Part shown: piece after piece, positions 1 through 9,992 of the stretch
Layout of the letters: each line of letters starts with the position of its first letter
Numbering within the stretch: the stretch's first letter is position 1
Assembly: GCA_947652115.1 (NCBI GenBank)
Contig: OX393568.1
Location: forward strand, 18,521,184-18,585,183
Direction of reading: 5' to 3'
Origin: Blastomussa wellsi
Taxonomy: Eukaryota > Cnidaria > Anthozoa > Scleractinia > Plerogyridae
DNA length: 64,000 bases
Notes under the pieces: generated by a model
What the model saw: the letters and a program-made list of their open reading frames with translations, nothing else
Told to the model about the DNA's origin: nothing
The model's database searches: none
Made by a program: the position numbers and the translations under genes

Positions 1-68
1 CCAACAAACTTTGGACTTCAAAAACTGCCATAGGTCGCGACGGTTTCGAACATGGCCGCCGTCGAGTG

Positions 69-3000
69 ATGAATCCAGTAGTGCAGCAGCTCGAAATGCC
101 GGTGAATGCCTTACACGTGCCAGCCAATCAGCCATTCTCCGAGATGTTACACAATCCTTTGGTTACCGGTTATATTTTTCAGAGAAAGATTAATTCTCTT
201 CGAGGAAAGAAATTTGCCTTTACAGGCAACATGAACTCCCTCCGGGGAAACAAATTTGCCTCTTTAGGCAACATAAATTTCCTTCGGGAAACAGAACTTG
301 CCTTTTCGGGCAACATATATTCCCTCCGGGGAACTAAAAATGCTTGTACAGGCAACACGAATTTACTTATGGGAATATTTACAGTATTTCGAGAAAGAAT
401 CGAGCCACAAACAGAAACGATTTTTCGAGATAAGCGTGATTATAACGCCATGCTTGTCGACTCCATTGTGAACACAGAGAATGAATTTGTTGGCTGTCAT
501 GATGAGCATGCAGGAGATGTCACAAATAGCTTGCTGAACACTGACATAACCTTGAATGCTGTGACTAACTGTAGTATTGATGATACAGAGGAATTGTTTT
601 ATAAATGTGATAGAAATATTTCAGTAAACCATGAAAAGTGTGTTGAGGTTAGTAATCTGATACGAGCTTGTCGTCGGTCAAATGTCCGTGTGAGGTGCAG
701 GAATAGGGATAGGGAACCATCTAGAGTGGCACTTAAACGGGTGATCAAATCACTTAAATCGAGAAAATCGAGACTGAAAACCAAGCGTTCTATTAGAAAA
801 TCTATACCTGTTTCATCTGTTTTGTACAACATAGCTTCTAACTATAAACAATGGAGTCTCACCTTTGATAAGAAACAAAACAGCTTCTTTAGTAATTATT
901 TTGAGAGAGGTCTCATTCAAACAATGGAATATAATGCATCAAAAAGAAATATATTGCTCAGTGGAGATGTTGAGTTGAATCCTGGTCCAACAACTCCACA
1001 AATAATTTGTACAGAAAGTCGCAATTCTGTGTTTAACTGCAGATTACGTAGACATGGACTAAGAGCACTAGAGGTTGGAGGAATGGGTAATTGCTTGTTT
1101 AGAGCCATAGCACATCAATTATATCATGATGCAAATCGACATTTAGAAATCAGAAGGGCTGGTATTCAGTATTTGCAAAACAATCCTGAGCGATTTATAG
1201 AAAGTGCAGTTCTAGATAACACATCTTGGTCGCAATATTTATGTAATATGTCTATGGAAGGAACTTGGGGTGATCACATTATTATGCAGGCAATAGCAGA
1301 AGCTATGAACTTGAGAATTCATGTTATAGAGTCAAGTGAAAACTTTGCTGAGTTAACACTGGTTCAAGCGCTAGATTTGTCAGAGACAACAAGGTCTATA
1401 TATATAGGACACATTGGAGAGATGCACTATGTCTCAACAATAGAACTGTTAACTGAAAGTAACTTGCCTGAAAAAGTAAAAAGAAATTTGTTTGAAAATT
1501 CTTCTGAAACTGCCTATGCTCGTAAAAGAAAACACACTTCTACTGTGACAGAAAACCAAATCAACTCAAGTTCTAAAGATGAAAGGAATTCTGCTTTAAA
1601 TACAGTGTCAAATGAAGACACAAATGCCAGCAATAAGAATAAAAAAACAAAAAGTGCATATTTAAAGAGGAAATACAGAGAAGCCAATGCATCCCCAGAG
1701 CAGAAATCAAAACGTAATCAGTACCAAAAAGCTTATAGAGGAAAAATATCATCACCTGAACAAAAGGCAAAACATAATCAACGTCAAAAAAACTATAGGT
1801 CTAGAATGACATCTGAACAAAAGGCAAAATGCAATGAAAAACATAGGGAATATAAATCAAAAAAGAAACTTGTTTCTATTGAGTCAGCTATCTCAAAGTT
1901 CCAGGACATGGCTGCAGAAGGTCCTGTTTATAGTTGTTTTTGTTGTGACCAGCTTTGGTATAGGCAGAGTGTTCTAAAAGCAGAAAACCTGAAAGATATA
2001 AATCCTGTTATTCATGAATATTTTGACCAAAGGAGAAACTCAGGTAATGCTGAATGGGTTTGCAAAACATGTCAAAGCCATTTAGTGAAAAGTAAAATTC
2101 CACCCTGTTCTGTCGTTAATGGTTTGGCATTTCCAGAAAAACCAAACTTTTTTGATTTGAATGAATTAGAATGTAGAATACTAGCCCCAAGAATTGCTTT
2201 TCAAAAGTTGATGCAAGCACCTAGAGGAAAACAACTAAAAATACATGGAAATATTGTGAATGTTCCTGCTGATGTAGCAAGTACAGTCACTATGTTGCCA
2301 CGGTTACTAAGTGAGACTGCTACAATAAAAGTAAATTTAAAAAGAAAGCTTCAATATAAGAGTTCTGCATTGTCATTAAATGTAAGACCTCATAAAGTAA
2401 TGCAAGCAGCAGATTGGCTGATCAGAAATAGCAGTCTTTATAAAGATGAAGGCATTGTTTTGAATCCGCAATGGACCAATCAGTATGACAAAGAAATTGA
2501 ACAACAACATAATATGAATGGCCTTTATAGTGAACAATCTGCAGAAAGTGCCGAGAACAGTAATAGTCACTCTGAAATAAACACAATAGATGATAGAGAT
2601 AATGAAAGCGAAAATGAAGATGATGTACCTGCAGGTGTTACTGATACTATGTTAACAGGCACTGACTTTTTAGAAGATAATGAGCGCCAGCATATATTCA
2701 ACATTGCACCAGCAGAAGGCAATATACCCTTAAGTATATTCAGGGATAAATATTCAGAGGAGTTAGCATATCCTGGAATATTCCTTGGGCAACCCCGGTC
2801 TCTATGCAAGCACATTCACTATAGTGATATATGTAAATCTGAACTAAGAAGGTCAGACAGAAGAGCAGCTATGTGTGTAGAGAATATTTTCTTTAAAGCA
2901 AAAAAGTTGCAAATGAAAATACTTCTTAGTAAATCAACCATTGCACTTAGAAAATGCAAGGGAAACAACAGAAATCTTAATGCACGCCAATTAAAACAGA

Positions 3001-6000
3001 TGGGTGCACTAGATCGATTAATTCGCTTTGATGAAGGATTTAAGTTTCTTACAGCATTGCGTGGTTCACCTCCATACTTTGAGAAAGCAAAAAAAGATCT
3101 GTTTGCCATGATAAGACAACTTGGACCTGCAACACTATTTTGCAGTTTCTCATCAGCAGAAACACAGTGGACTCACCTTCTTAAAATTCTTGGCAATCTT
3201 GTGGATCACAAAGATTATTCTGATAATGAAATTAGCAATCTTAACTGGGAGGAGAGATGTAGATTGATTCAAAGTGATCCTGTTACCTGTGCCAGACATT
3301 TTGATTACCAAGTCAATAAATTCTTAAGTAGTTTTCTTTTGAGTTCTGCAGAGCCACTAGGGAAAATATCAGATTGGTTTTACAGGGTAGAATATCAGCA
3401 ACGTGGTTCACCACATATACATATGCTAATCTGGGTGGAGAGTGCACCAAAATTCCAGGAGCAAAGTGACAAAGAAGTGATTGAATTTATTGATAAGATA
3501 GTAACCTGCTGCAAACCTACTGACAATCCTGAACTACTTCACTTAGTCAACAGACAGGTTCACCGTCATTCACATACTTGTCGTAAGAATACTAAAAGTG
3601 ATTGCAGATTCAATTATCCACAGCCTCCCATGAGACAAACAAGGATTCTTTATCCTTTAGATAAAGACATGCAACAAAGTGAAATCAAAAGGCATAAAGA
3701 TACATGGAAAACAATCAAATTTCATCTAGATGAAATGAAAGAAGGCGAAGAAATTACTTTTGACAAGTTACTCTTGGACCTCAATGTCACAGAGGAAAAC
3801 TATTTACTAGCTGTGCGTTCCTCAATCAATGCTGCTACTGTTTTCTTAAAACGAACTCCAAATGAATTAAGAGTTAACAACTACAACCCTGCTTGCCTTC
3901 AGGCATGGAGGGCTAACATGGATATTCAGTATGTGCTAGATGTGTATGCTTGTGCAGTATATATTGTTGATTATATCTCAAAAGCTCAAAAAGGCATGAG
4001 TGAGCTATTGCGAGAAGCTTGCACTGAAGCAAGAAAGGGAAATTCTACTATTAAACAGCAAGTTCGAGATATTGGCAGTAAATTTGTAAACAATGTTGAA
4101 ATAAGTGCTCAAGAAGCTGTGTATATTGTACTGCAATTGCCCATGAGAAAGTCCTCTCGGCAGGTTGTATTTATTAACACTGCACCTCCTGATGAACGTG
4201 TAGAGCTCTTGAAGCCATTAAATGATATCAAAGAAATGGATGATGACTGTGAAGAAATCTACACGAGTGGATTGCTAAAGAGATATAGTAAACGTCCAAC
4301 TCAACTAGAGGATGTAACTCTTGCAGACTGGGTTGCATGGTATGATGTAACTGGCAAACCTTATGTAAAGCCATCTAATGATTTAGACACTGATGGCTTG
4401 CCATTAGAGAAATGCATCGAACATTATGAGAATGATGATGATGATCTCAATGATGAAAAGGCTACTAATATCAGTGGCCGTGGTAAAATGAAAAAGAGAA
4501 ATAAAGCTAGAATAATAAGAAGTGTTTGGTTCAATAAAGAAGCTGATCCTGAGAAGCACTATCGTGAACTTTTAATGCTCTATACTGCATGGAGAAATGA
4601 AGAAACTGACTTACTTGGTGGATTCTTCTGTTATCAAGACCGTTATAAGGCACTGTCTAAACTTATCAAGGAACAAATGAAACAATATGTTACATGTAAT
4701 GAAGACTTAAATGAGATACAACAAGAGAGAAATAGACTAGAAGAAAGTTATGATTGTATTGCACCTTTGACTGAAAGTATAGAACAACAAGACTGCAATG
4801 AAGGCCAGCAGGACTTACACCCTGACTTCAATGAGAATTACAACCTATCAGATGACATAGGGATACCATCTGTTGATTCCAGATCTGAACCATTAATACT
4901 TAATGAATTACCAGACAATGAATATAGATGTATGGTACAATCATTGAATAAAGAACAAAAGGAATTCTTTTATCATGTGCTACACCTGATCAAAACATCT
5001 GATGAGCCCTTTTATTCATTTTTGTCTGGAGGGGCAGGAGTAGGCAAATCACATGTGACTAAAGCCTTGTATCAAGCAGCACTCAAATTCTATAATAGTA
5101 GAGCTGGTGATAATTTTGCAGAAATCAGAGTTTTAATGTTAGCACCTACAGGAAAAGCTGCATATATCATCAAAGGCAATACCATTCACAGTGCATTAGC
5201 AATACCAGCCTGCCAGTCACTAAAGACTTATAAACGTCTAGACTCTAATAGACTCAATTCCCTAAGAACGCAGTTAGGTGGTATTAAACTCGTATTTATT
5301 GATGAAATATCAATGGTCGGTAACACAATGTTTAATGTACAAATTGACAACAGACTTAAAGACATCAAAGGAAGCCCTTTGCCCTTTGGGGGTGTTAGCA
5401 TTATAGCTATAGGTGATTTATTTCAGCTACAACCAGTTATGGATGATTATATATTCAATGATTTGAAGACAGAATATGGCGTTCTTGCTCCAAATCTGTG
5501 GCAGGAACTTTTTAATATGTTTGAGCTAAAAGAAATTATGAGGCAAAGAGAAAGCAAACAATTTGCTGAATTGCTTAACAGGTTGAGAGAAGGAAAACAG
5601 ACAAATGAAGACATAAGAGTATTGAGACAACGAATGTTGCAATCCAATACCTCCAGTTATCCAATGAATGCTCCTCATCTATTTATACAAAATGCAAAAG
5701 TCAATGAATTCAATGACCGAGTACATCATGCTATACAAGGCGTAAAATACAGTATCAAGGCTCACGACAGTGTGATTGGAGCAACTTCTCAAGATGTCAG
5801 AGATAAAATTTTAAAGCAAATACCTCAAGATCCTAGGAAAACCAAGCAATTACATGGTTCATTAAACATAGCAGTTGGTGAAAGAACTGAAATTTCATTG
5901 AACACCAGAATTGATGATGGCATGACAAATGGTGCTGGTAATGTGATAAAGTTGATACAAATTAATCAAACCAACTATCCGTCTGGAATAATTTGGGTTC

Positions 6001-7073
6001 AGTTTGACCATGATGATATTGGTGCAAAAACAAGGCAGGAAAACAGACGTTTATATGTCTCTGGTATTCAGCCTACGTGGACTCCTATAAAACCAGTCAC
6101 CACACAATTTGCTGTTGGTAGAAACAGAACTGTTCAAGTTGTAAGAAAACAATTTCCTCTGAGGCCAGCTGCAGCAAAAACAATTCACAGATCACAAGGT
6201 GATACAGAAACCAAAATTGTTGTTAATTTTGAAACCAAAAGAGCTATTCCTCACATACACTATGTCGGACTAAGCCGTGTAACAGTAATAGAAGGTCTTT
6301 ACATCACTGACCTTTGTGAAGATAAGATAACTGTAAGTCCTGCTGTTGAGAATGAAATGGAACATCTTAGAAATGAAGGCAAACTGAAGCTTTCCATTTC
6401 TCCTATCTATGCTGCTCCAGAATCATCTATAAAGCTTTGTTTTTTGAATGCACGTTCTTTGCATAAGCACATTAATGATGTACGTGCTGACATGAATTAC
6501 TTGAGTACTGATATTAGTGTTTTTTCAGAAACACGATTCCAAATGTCTGAAAGTGACACCATGTATGAACTTGGAGAATACACCCTCTTTAGAAATGACG
6601 CTATTTCACAACACAATGAAAGACCATATGGTGGAACTGCAGTGTATACTCGCATTGATTATTATCCGGCGTATCCATACTGCTACAATCAAAATGGCAT
6701 AGAGATAACAGTTTTGAGGTTTATGGTAATTCCTCATATCATAGTAATAGCTATTTATCGCTCTCCATCAATTCCTATTAGACAACTTTGTGCAGCTATA
6801 AGAGAACTGTTGGCATTGTCAACAGCAACTTTAAAAGTTTTTATTGGAGATTTTAATGTTAACTGGTTAAATATAACAGAAAGGTCAACATTATATAATC
6901 TCTTTATTACAGAGAATCACTATAGGCAACTAATGTCCTCCTACACAACAGATAATAAAACCTGTATTGACCATATCTATACTAATATCGATGAAGATAA
7001 AGTAAAGAGCAATATTTGGGAGACATATTTTTCTGACCATAAAGCAATTTATGCACTGATTAACGCATTTTAG
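69..7073 (+). CDS. Helentron Rep/helicase polyprotein: 2A motif, OTU protease, HUH Rep, PIF1-like helicase, C-terminal endonuclease (2334 aa)
   Basis: This protein should nick and unwind DNA for rolling-circle transposition. The start is ATG at 69; an in-frame GTG at 66 is not a likely eukaryotic start. Domains in order: four 14-residue repeats (about 41-96); a Lys/Arg-rich stretch; a 2A motif ending NPGP (skip point between Gly306 and Pro307); an OTU cysteine protease with GGMGNC (Cys342) and His453; three basic repeats followed by a CxxC...CxxC region (about 620-670, DUF6570-like); a Helitron N domain with HUH motif HIH (His1116, His1118) and tyrosines Tyr1298 and Tyr1302 in YIVDY; a PIF1-like helicase with Walker A GGAGVGKS (Lys1660), Walker B IDE (Asp1745) and the late motif IHRSQGDT; and an endonuclease/exonuclease/phosphatase fold (about 2120-2334) with GDFNVNW and SDHKA. 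No stop or frameshift interrupts it. The OTU and endonuclease domains are family features of Helentrons. Confidence 0.93.
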   Translation: MNPVVQQLEMPVNALHVPANQPFSEMLHNPLVTGYIFQRKINSLRGKKFAFTGNMNSLRGNKFASLGNINFLRETELAFSGNIYSLRGTKNACTGNTNLLMGIFTVFRERIEPQTETIFRDKRDYNAMLVDSIVNTENEFVGCHDEHAGDVTNSLLNTDITLNAVTNCSIDDTEELFYKCDRNISVNHEKCVEVSNLIRACRRSNVRVRCRNRDREPSRVALKRVIKSLKSRKSRLKTKRSIRKSIPVSSVLYNIASNYKQWSLTFDKKQNSFFSNYFERGLIQTMEYNASKRNILLSGDVELNPGPTTPQIICTESRNSVFNCRLRRHGLRALEVGGMGNCLFRAIAHQLYHDANRHLEIRRAGIQYLQNNPERFIESAVLDNTSWSQYLCNMSMEGTWGDHIIMQAIAEAMNLRIHVIESSENFAELTLVQALDLSETTRSIYIGHIGEMHYVSTIELLTESNLPEKVKRNLFENSSETAYARKRKHTSTVTENQINSSSKDERNSALNTVSNEDTNASNKNKKTKSAYLKRKYREANASPEQKSKRNQYQKAYRGKISSPEQKAKHNQRQKNYRSRMTSEQKAKCNEKHREYKSKKKLVSIESAISKFQDMAAEGPVYSCFCCDQLWYRQSVLKAENLKDINPVIHEYFDQRRNSGNAEWVCKTCQSHLVKSKIPPCSVVNGLAFPEKPNFFDLNELECRILAPRIAFQKLMQAPRGKQLKIHGNIVNVPADVASTVTMLPRLLSETATIKVNLKRKLQYKSSALSLNVRPHKVMQAADWLIRNSSLYKDEGIVLNPQWTNQYDKEIEQQHNMNGLYSEQSAESAENSNSHSEINTIDDRDNESENEDDVPAGVTDTMLTGTDFLEDNERQHIFNIAPAEGNIPLSIFRDKYSEELAYPGIFLGQPRSLCKHIHYSDICKSELRRSDRRAAMCVENIFFKAKKLQMKILLSKSTIALRKCKGNNRNLNARQLKQMGALDRLIRFDEGFKFLTALRGSPPYFEKAKKDLFAMIRQLGPATLFCSFSSAETQWTHLLKILGNLVDHKDYSDNEISNLNWEERCRLIQSDPVTCARHFDYQVNKFLSSFLLSSAEPLGKISDWFYRVEYQQRGSPHIHMLIWVESAPKFQEQSDKEVIEFIDKIVTCCKPTDNPELLHLVNRQVHRHSHTCRKNTKSDCRFNYPQPPMRQTRILYPLDKDMQQSEIKRHKDTWKTIKFHLDEMKEGEEITFDKLLLDLNVTEENYLLAVRSSINAATVFLKRTPNELRVNNYNPACLQAWRANMDIQYVLDVYACAVYIVDYISKAQKGMSELLREACTEARKGNSTIKQQVRDIGSKFVNNVEISAQEAVYIVLQLPMRKSSRQVVFINTAPPDERVELLKPLNDIKEMDDDCEEIYTSGLLKRYSKRPTQLEDVTLADWVAWYDVTGKPYVKPSNDLDTDGLPLEKCIEHYENDDDDLNDEKATNISGRGKMKKRNKARIIRSVWFNKEADPEKHYRELLMLYTAWRNEETDLLGGFFCYQDRYKALSKLIKEQMKQYVTCNEDLNEIQQERNRLEESYDCIAPLTESIEQQDCNEGQQDLHPDFNENYNLSDDIGIPSVDSRSEPLILNELPDNEYRCMVQSLNKEQKEFFYHVLHLIKTSDEPFYSFLSGGAGVGKSHVTKALYQAALKFYNSRAGDNFAEIRVLMLAPTGKAAYIIKGNTIHSALAIPACQSLKTYKRLDSNRLNSLRTQLGGIKLVFIDEISMVGNTMFNVQIDNRLKDIKGSPLPFGGVSIIAIGDLFQLQPVMDDYIFNDLKTEYGVLAPNLWQELFNMFELKEIMRQRESKQFAELLNRLREGKQTNEDIRVLRQRMLQSNTSSYPMNAPHLFIQNAKVNEFNDRVHHAIQGVKYSIKAHDSVIGATSQDVRDKILKQIPQDPRKTKQLHGSLNIAVGERTEISLNTRIDDGMTNGAGNVIKLIQINQTNYPSGIIWVQFDHDDIGAKTRQENRRLYVSGIQPTWTPIKPVTTQFAVGRNRTVQVVRKQFPLRPAAAKTIHRSQGDTETKIVVNFETKRAIPHIHYVGLSRVTVIEGLYITDLCEDKITVSPAVENEMEHLRNEGKLKLSISPIYAAPESSIKLCFLNARSLHKHINDVRADMNYLSTDISVFSETRFQMSESDTMYELGEYTLFRNDAISQHNERPYGGTAVYTRIDYYPAYPYCYNQNGIEITVLRFMVIPHIIVIAIYRSPSIPIRQLCAAIRELLALSTATLKVFIGDFNVNWLNITERSTLYNLFITENHYRQLMSSYTTDNKTCIDHIYTNIDEDKVKSNIWETYFSDHKAIYALINAF
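189..370 (+). repeat. 42-bp tandem repeat inside the Helentron coding region (4 units plus a partial fifth)
   Basis: Units start at 189, 231, 273 and 315, with a degenerate partial unit from 357. Each unit encodes 14 residues on the pattern NSLRGxKFAxxGN. The period is a multiple of three, so the frame is kept. The units differ by several substitutions, so this is not a fresh slippage product. Function is unknown; it lies in the part of the protein ahead of the 2A motif. Confidence 0.85.
948..989 (+). promoter_or_regulatory. 2A ribosome-skipping peptide coding site in the Helentron ORF
   Basis: The encoded peptide NILLSGDVELNPGP contains the 2A consensus DxExNPGP in full. In known 2A sequences the ribosome omits the Gly-Pro bond and continues, giving two proteins from one frame. 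Here the upstream product would be about 306 residues (repeats plus a basic region) and the downstream product 2028 residues starting at Pro307, just ahead of the OTU protease. The hydrophobic run before the consensus is usual for active 2A peptides. Activity itself is inferred. Confidence 0.85.
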
Positions 7074-7171
7074 TTGCATTGCAGTATTATTTACTAGGTC
7101 AAACAGAATATCTTTCTCTGATTTTATAGCTTACAAGAGACTCCACATTTCCTTTGATTGGCACTTCAGGC

Positions 7172-8581
7172 ATGGACACTGCAACAAATTCAAGGTAAGC
7201 TCATTATGTTTGAATTCCCTCTCTCTTTATTTCTCTTTATTTCTTTTTTAAATTTCTCTTTAAAAAATACTTTTTTATTTTTTATTCAGTAGTAGTAACC
7301 AAAGAAAGAATGAAGAACCAACAGGTGTAACATCAAAATCTGCATCGGCAAACCCAGGTGAAGGTGAGAGTGACTTCACTGTTTTTGTTTTTTTTTACTT
7401 CTTGTTATAACATTCTTATTTAACTCTTAATAACTCTTAATTTAATTAACACACTGCTGTACATAGGGCTGTGATTCAGCATACACTTTTAAACAAGCAA
7501 CACTGATATAAAAACTGGGCCAACAATGTGATGCATGACATTGAATTCCTTTCCCTCTGCAGATAGCTTAACTGGATATGTCCATCAGCTATCAAAAGTG
7601 AAAGACGCAAGAAATGAGAAAAAAACAACCTTCTTCAACTTCCTGGTACAAACATCAGAAACATCATCCCAGTCTGTGGTTTGCTATTCACCGGACAAGA
7701 GGAAAGATTTTTTAAACTACCAACAGCAGCATCAGCCAGTTTCCATCCTTGGAGGGCAGTTAAGTCCAAACAAGCGGAGCTCATCTAAGATGGATTTCAC
7801 AGTAAAAAAGAAATCAAAGCTTCAGTCTGTTAAAGTAAACTTCCAATACAATCCAAGTTTCGAACACAACCTTACAACAGTCGATAACATATCAAGTCTA
7901 CTTCCCTTCGACACAGTGGATGTCAAGGTGAAAATCATAAGCAAGACAGAAGAGAAACAGAAAGTTATAGTTCATGGAGATCCATGTTTCAAGGTTGATT
8001 GTGTTGTGACTGATAAAACTGGAACAATTAGACTAGAAGCTTGGGAAGCAGCAATTGATGAGCTTCAAAGAGGGAAGTCATATCATATTAAAAATCTCAA
8101 GGTAAAAATGTTCAATGACAAAAAGTACATCAACACTAACGAGGAATCAATCATTGAACAAATTGATGATATAGTAACAAACACAGATGTGACCACTGGA
8201 ACGGACTTCCAAGATTCTGTCATCACTGGTAAAGTCATCGCATTGGATCTGATTCGCAACCCCTCGTGTCCATTGTGTAATGCCACGAATAATACAGCAA
8301 GTGAAGACCAAGAAATCATCAATTGCAAGGGATGCAAATCGACCATGCTTTCAGAAAGTCTAGTACCAAAGCTTGTCTGCAAACTATCTATCCTGGTTGA
8401 CAAGAAGATAACCTCCTATTCTGCATTTAATGATGCATTACAGAGCTTCTTCATATTAAAGGGCATTGATGCACAGCTTGGCAAGATGTCAGATGGCGAA
8501 ATTAAAGTTGCTCTTCTAAAAGCTGGAGACCAAACGATGCTGGTTGATAAATGTGCCAAGATAGTCACACAGTTCCTCTAA
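7172..8581 (+). CDS. RPA70-like single-stranded DNA-binding protein of the Helentron, three exons (371 aa)
   Basis: Predicted exons are 7172-7194, 7290-7363 and 7563-8581. Each junction has GT-AG ends (gtaagc, gtgaga; ttattcag, ctctgcag) and the codons split across them rejoin in frame. The protein has an OB-fold region (about 130-215), with residues typical of an RPA70 DNA-binding domain, and a second OB domain carrying a zinc ribbon (Cys268-x2-Cys271-x15-Cys287-x2-Cys290). It would coat single-stranded DNA during rolling-circle transposition. It starts 98 bases after the Rep/helicase stop, on the same strand. RPA-like genes are known partners of Rep/helicase genes in Helitrons. The intronless frame beginning at 7535 would drop the first exons; the spliced model is preferred because the phases agree. 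Confidence 0.82.
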
Positions 8582-8699
8582 TGGGAGAAATCAAGATAGT
8601 TGCGATATTGACTTAAGTCATTGTTTTGTTAGTGCGAGTCATCTAATGAAGTACAAGACATTTTGTTTATAGAAACATGTACTTTAATGATGGAACTCA

Positions 8700-8920
8700 C
8701 AATGTTATCCCACTGTCTGATGCTTAATGATAAAAATAGCCATTTGAAGATCAAAAGAATTATGATTGATTGTAACACCTGCAAATCAACAATGCCTACA
8801 ATAAGTCTAATATCAGAGTTTGTATCTCTTCTGGTTGACAGCAATATTTTATTCAACATCATTTACACTTATTCAGCTTTGTTTCGTTCCATTCTTGCAA
8901 GTTATACTGTATATCTTCTA
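8700..8920 (+). pseudogene. Decayed partial copy of the RPA zinc-ribbon region
   Basis: One plus-strand frame reads SHC...DCNTCKSTM...LLVD...YSALF. This follows the order and spacing of the intact RPA gene's C-terminal region (PSC...NCKGCKSTM...ILVD...YSAF). Some cysteines of the ribbon are replaced, and no start or splice structure leads into it. It looks like the remnant of a duplicated RPA gene, or of an older element, immediately downstream of the intact gene. Confidence 0.65.
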
Positions 8921-9126
8921 GAAAAAAAATCATTGCACAATTTGTCTGTTCTATTTATATTGATCAGCTCTAAAAATATTTTGAGAATAAGGAAATAAAT
9001 TAGAAATCCAGTGCTTTTCTTCCAAGCGGTAGTGAAAGGAAAATTACCTATCCGGACAATACAGTTAAGCATGATAAAAGATGCATAAACAACGAACACT
9101 GAAACATCTATTTACAGTAGCTACAT

Positions 9127-9141
9127 GCACGCATTGCGTGC
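9127..9141 (+). other. Perfect short hairpin, candidate Helentron 3'-terminal structure
   Basis: Six bases pair exactly around a three-base loop (GCACGC-att-GCGTGC), followed by CTA and a run of eight T. Helitrons and Helentrons end shortly after a short GC-rich hairpin. It lies about 550 bases after the RPA stop, where the element's coding content ends and different sequence begins. The exact terminus was not proven. Confidence 0.5.
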
Positions 9142-9359
9142 CTATTTTTTTTAGACGTTTTCTTTTTTTAGAAAAAAATTACCCTCCCAGAGATGATAAG
9201 TAGGGAGGGAGGGCATGATCGCAGGTTAGGTTGACCATTTAAATCTTGACGGGGTGGGGGAGGCGGCTTGGGGTCATTTTGAAAAAAAATAATGATAAGT
9301 TGTTCCGCGTTTGTCAAAGAAAATTGGCGATTTAGGAAGGACGGATTGAAGATATATAG

Positions 9360-9583
9360 ACTGCTAGCAGTCCCTTTATAGATAGTCGCGATAGCGCGCA
9401 AAATAGCCGAGAGTGCAAAGCGGGGCGAGACTGGAGCGAGGAGAAAAAAAAAACAGAAGAGACTGACTGACTCTTACCGCCTCTTCCCACGCCTCCTCCG
9501 CCCATTTGCTCCAGTTTTTTTGCTTTCACTCGCCTATTTCGCGCGCCGTTGCGACTATCTAGAAATGGATTGCTAGCAGTCTG
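9360..9583. mobile_element. Mutator-like MITE with long terminal inverted repeats and a near-perfect 12-bp target duplication
   Basis: The left end ACTGCTAGCAGTCCCTTTAT and the right end form inverted repeats of roughly 80 bases with scattered mismatches. The flanks gaagatatatag (9348-9359) and gaagatatgtag (9584-9595) differ by one base. Long inverted repeats with a 9-12 bp duplication are typical of Mutator-like elements. No coding capacity is seen. Confidence 0.75.
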
Positions 9584-9992
9584 GAAGATATGTAGAAGCT
9601 AACAATTTCTCACAAACCACACTTCTATCGATGGTAACTTCAGTTCCCGGGCCCCTCCCCTAGTCCCGCCACTCGACATTGTGTTGCGAAGCCAAGTATG
9701 GATCCTCCGAAAACAGGAAAATGACCTCTCCGCCTCCGTGCTGCCCATCCTGGACAAGACCAGCCGGTGAGAATTTTTAGAAGTTCCCTCACGTTTGGGA
9801 AGATGTTGTTTGCGTGTTCCACTAATAGTGAGGAGACCGAGATGGATTTATAATCCGATGCTTCCTGTCGCTTCTTGTGGTTTATCCATCGAAACAGTTG
9901 ACTTTCAACTTAATATGTTTTTTGGGTGGGCTTTTCTAAGGGGAAATGGCTAACCGTCCAATCCACCCCACCTGGATCCGCCGCTGAACTAA

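Larger units (their letters stand above)
1..9150 (+). mobile_element. Helentron/Helitron2-type rolling-circle DNA transposon, probably truncated by the window's left edge
   Basis: Two plus-strand genes make up the element: a large replication-initiator/helicase/endonuclease protein (69-7073) and a spliced RPA-like single-strand binding protein (7172-8581). A C-terminal endonuclease fused to a Rep/helicase protein marks the Helentron branch of Helitrons. A perfect GC-rich hairpin at 9127-9141, followed by a T-run, is a candidate 3' end. I could not recognise the 5' terminus; it may be just left of position 1. The long uninterrupted reading frame suggests a young, possibly autonomous copy. Termini are inference; the gene content is read directly. 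Confidence 0.85.
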
